Program-made: the position numbers and the translations under genes
In this document: piece by piece, positions 62,900 through 64,000 of the stretch
How the letters are laid out: the number at the start of each line of letters is the position of its first letter
Numbering within the stretch: the first letter of the stretch is position 1
Assembly: GCA_963738345.1 (NCBI GenBank)
Contig: CAVTWI010000001.1
Span: 310,001-374,000 of the forward strand
DNA from: Bog-159 sp963738345
GTDB taxonomy: Bacteria > Acidobacteriota > Terriglobia > Bryobacterales > Bryobacteraceae
Direction of reading: 5' to 3'
DNA: 64,000 nucleotides
Notes under the pieces: generated by a model
Databases searched by the model: none
The model's input: the letters and a program-made list of their open reading frames with translations, nothing else
Told to the model about the DNA's origin: nothing

Positions 62900-64000
62900 A
62901 TGATCTTCCCGGCGCTAGCTCTCCTGAAGCGGTGCCCACCGATCTTTGGGGCCATACCCTGCGCGGCGGCGCTGTTCATGGCGGCACTCTCGCATACCGC
63001 GGCGCAGATCGCGGTTGGACCCACCTTCCGTGTTTCGGTCGATCGGGTCCAAATCAGCGCCGTAGTCACCAATGCCAAAGGGCAGCACGTGACGGATCTG
63101 GGCATCGCCGATTTCACCGTATTGGATGACGGAGAACCGCAGCAGCTCACCTCTTGCGAGTACATCCGCCTGGTGGGCGTGGGGCGGGAGCCTGCGGTCG
63201 CGCGACCACCGCAGGGTCGGCCGACGCCATCGCGCGCGGCCTTCGGCGAGCTGACCCCGGAACAGGTTCGGCGCACCATCGTTTTTCTAGTGGATGACGA
63301 ATCATTCGCGCCAACGGCGGTTCCCGTCGTCCGGCAAGCGATCAAGAGTCTCATTGAGCAGCGCCTGGAGCCCGGAGATCTGGCTGCCCTGATCCGCACC
63401 AGTTCCGGGAGCGGCTCGCTGGAACAATTCACCACGGACAGGCGCGTCCTCCTGGAATCATGCGAGCGGGTTCGATGGAGGCCGGAGAGCCGCGGAAATC
63501 CGGGCCTGCTTCCCCAAACGTCGGGCTTCGTTTTCGGCGAGGAGATGGGTAGCTACCTCGTAGCGGACTCGATCAACCGGACCACTGCCGTGCTGAAATA
63601 CGTCATCTCGGCGCTGCGGGAGCTCCCGGGCAGGAAGGCGATCATCTTCCTGTCGCAGAGCCTCCCTTCCGGGCCGAAGTATTCTGTTGGCGGACGGTTG
63701 TCAGCCGCAACGGATTTGGGCGCACTCGTGGACAGCGCACTACGGGCCGGAGTCGTTATCTACGGTATCGACCCAACTCCGCTATCCAGCCTGACTCCGG
63801 GCGCGGACTATGATGTGACAAGGGACGCCCTGGCACAAGCCGCCGGGCAGTCCCCGTTTAGGTTGGACCCGGGCATGACGATATCCAGCCGGGGCGCGGC
63901 GGCCCAGCCTCTCGTGATCGCGAACCGGGCGCGCGACCTGCTCGAATACTTCCGTGGTGGCCTGCGCGTGCTGGCCGACGGAACCGGCGGGATGATGGCT
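62900..64000 (+). CDS. VWFA-related protein (acidobacterial type), 5' part
   Basis: The first 367 codons of a gene running past base 64000. After a hydrophobic N-terminus (residues about 15-37, GAIPCAAALFMAALSHTAAQ) comes FRVSVDRVQISAVVTNAKGQHVTDLGIADFTVLDDGEPQQL, the opening of the acidobacterial 'VWFA-related domain' family. TIVFLVDDESF is in the position of the metal-ion-dependent adhesion site (usually D-x-S-x-S, here not canonical), and YVISALRELPGRKAIIFLSQ follows. Family members are secreted and of unknown function. The C-terminal part is missing. Confidence 0.88.
   Translation, partial: MIFPALALLKRCPPIFGAIPCAAALFMAALSHTAAQIAVGPTFRVSVDRVQISAVVTNAKGQHVTDLGIADFTVLDDGEPQQLTSCEYIRLVGVGREPAVARPPQGRPTPSRAAFGELTPEQVRRTIVFLVDDESFAPTAVPVVRQAIKSLIEQRLEPGDLAALIRTSSGSGSLEQFTTDRRVLLESCERVRWRPESRGNPGLLPQTSGFVFGEEMGSYLVADSINRTTAVLKYVISALRELPGRKAIIFLSQSLPSGPKYSVGGRLSAATDLGALVDSALRAGVVIYGIDPTPLSSLTPGADYDVTRDALAQAAGQSPFRLDPGMTISSRGAAAQPLVIANRARDLLEYFRGGLRVLADGTGGMMA

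Overview
The window is a GC-rich bacterial chromosome segment whose gene content points to an acidobacterium of the Solibacter/Bryobacter type. The markers are two CarboxypepD-regulatory-domain TonB-dependent receptors, two GloVer-repeat secreted proteins, an HAF-repeat protein, a PEP-CTERM protein, a 'VWFA-related' acidobacterial protein, a GMC oxidoreductase paired with a Tat-exported gluconate-dehydrogenase-subunit-3 protein, and a KQ-x-AN-x-x-NA-x-x-S-x-GPKT family hypothetical protein. This assignment is inferred from family content; no rRNA or tRNA gene was found.

Layout. 1-2.1 kb: 5' part of an inositol-3-phosphate synthase gene (minus), an orphan LytTR response regulator and three small unknown genes. 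2.1-9.6 kb: a minus-strand run yajC-secD-secF-tonB-exbB/tolQ-exbD-exbD-TPR lipoprotein-CPBP protease, which joins Sec export to a TonB/Tol energy module. 9.7-14.8 kb: GMC oxidoreductase with its small subunit, mannose-1-phosphate guanylyltransferase, signal peptidase I and two overlapping SMR-type transporter genes. 14.8-20.9 kb is the accessory part: a G-quadruplex-rich spacer, a family hypothetical, convergent decayed DUF433/DUF5615 toxin-antitoxin modules, an ankyrin protein, an HAF-repeat protein, an IS1182-type insertion sequence and a degenerate array of about 13-bp repeats. 20.9-26.8 kb: the F1Fo ATP synthase genes b'-b-delta-alpha-gamma-beta-epsilon (minus), without subunits a and c.

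27-39.5 kb: a large secreted beta-propeller/lectin protein, an AraC-type regulator, a VOC protein, a cysteine desulfurase with an A-type Fe-S carrier, a sugar transferase, two GloVer-repeat proteins, ClpS, an unusual secreted alpha/beta hydrolase and a Nudix hydrolase. 39.5-53 kb: two TonB-dependent receptors, an Fpg/Nei glycosylase, a second TonB, an OmpA-family protein, tgt, trxB-ridA and a dienelactone hydrolase. 53-64 kb: an M20 amidohydrolase, a PfkB kinase, murJ, a zinc-ribbon coiled-coil protein, a redoxin, a phytoene-dehydrogenase-like flavoprotein, a frameshifted PEP-CTERM gene and the start of a VWFA-related protein.

Functionally the window centres on the envelope: Sec translocation, signal peptidase, TonB energy coupling and its receptors, lipid II flipping, exopolysaccharide precursors and many secreted repeat proteins. 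Several genes have a TAnnAT-like -10 box only 6-12 nt before the start codon and no Shine-Dalgarno sequence, which suggests leaderless transcription. The least explained parts are the 14.8-20.9 kb accessory stretch and the three charged small proteins at 1.2-2.1 kb.
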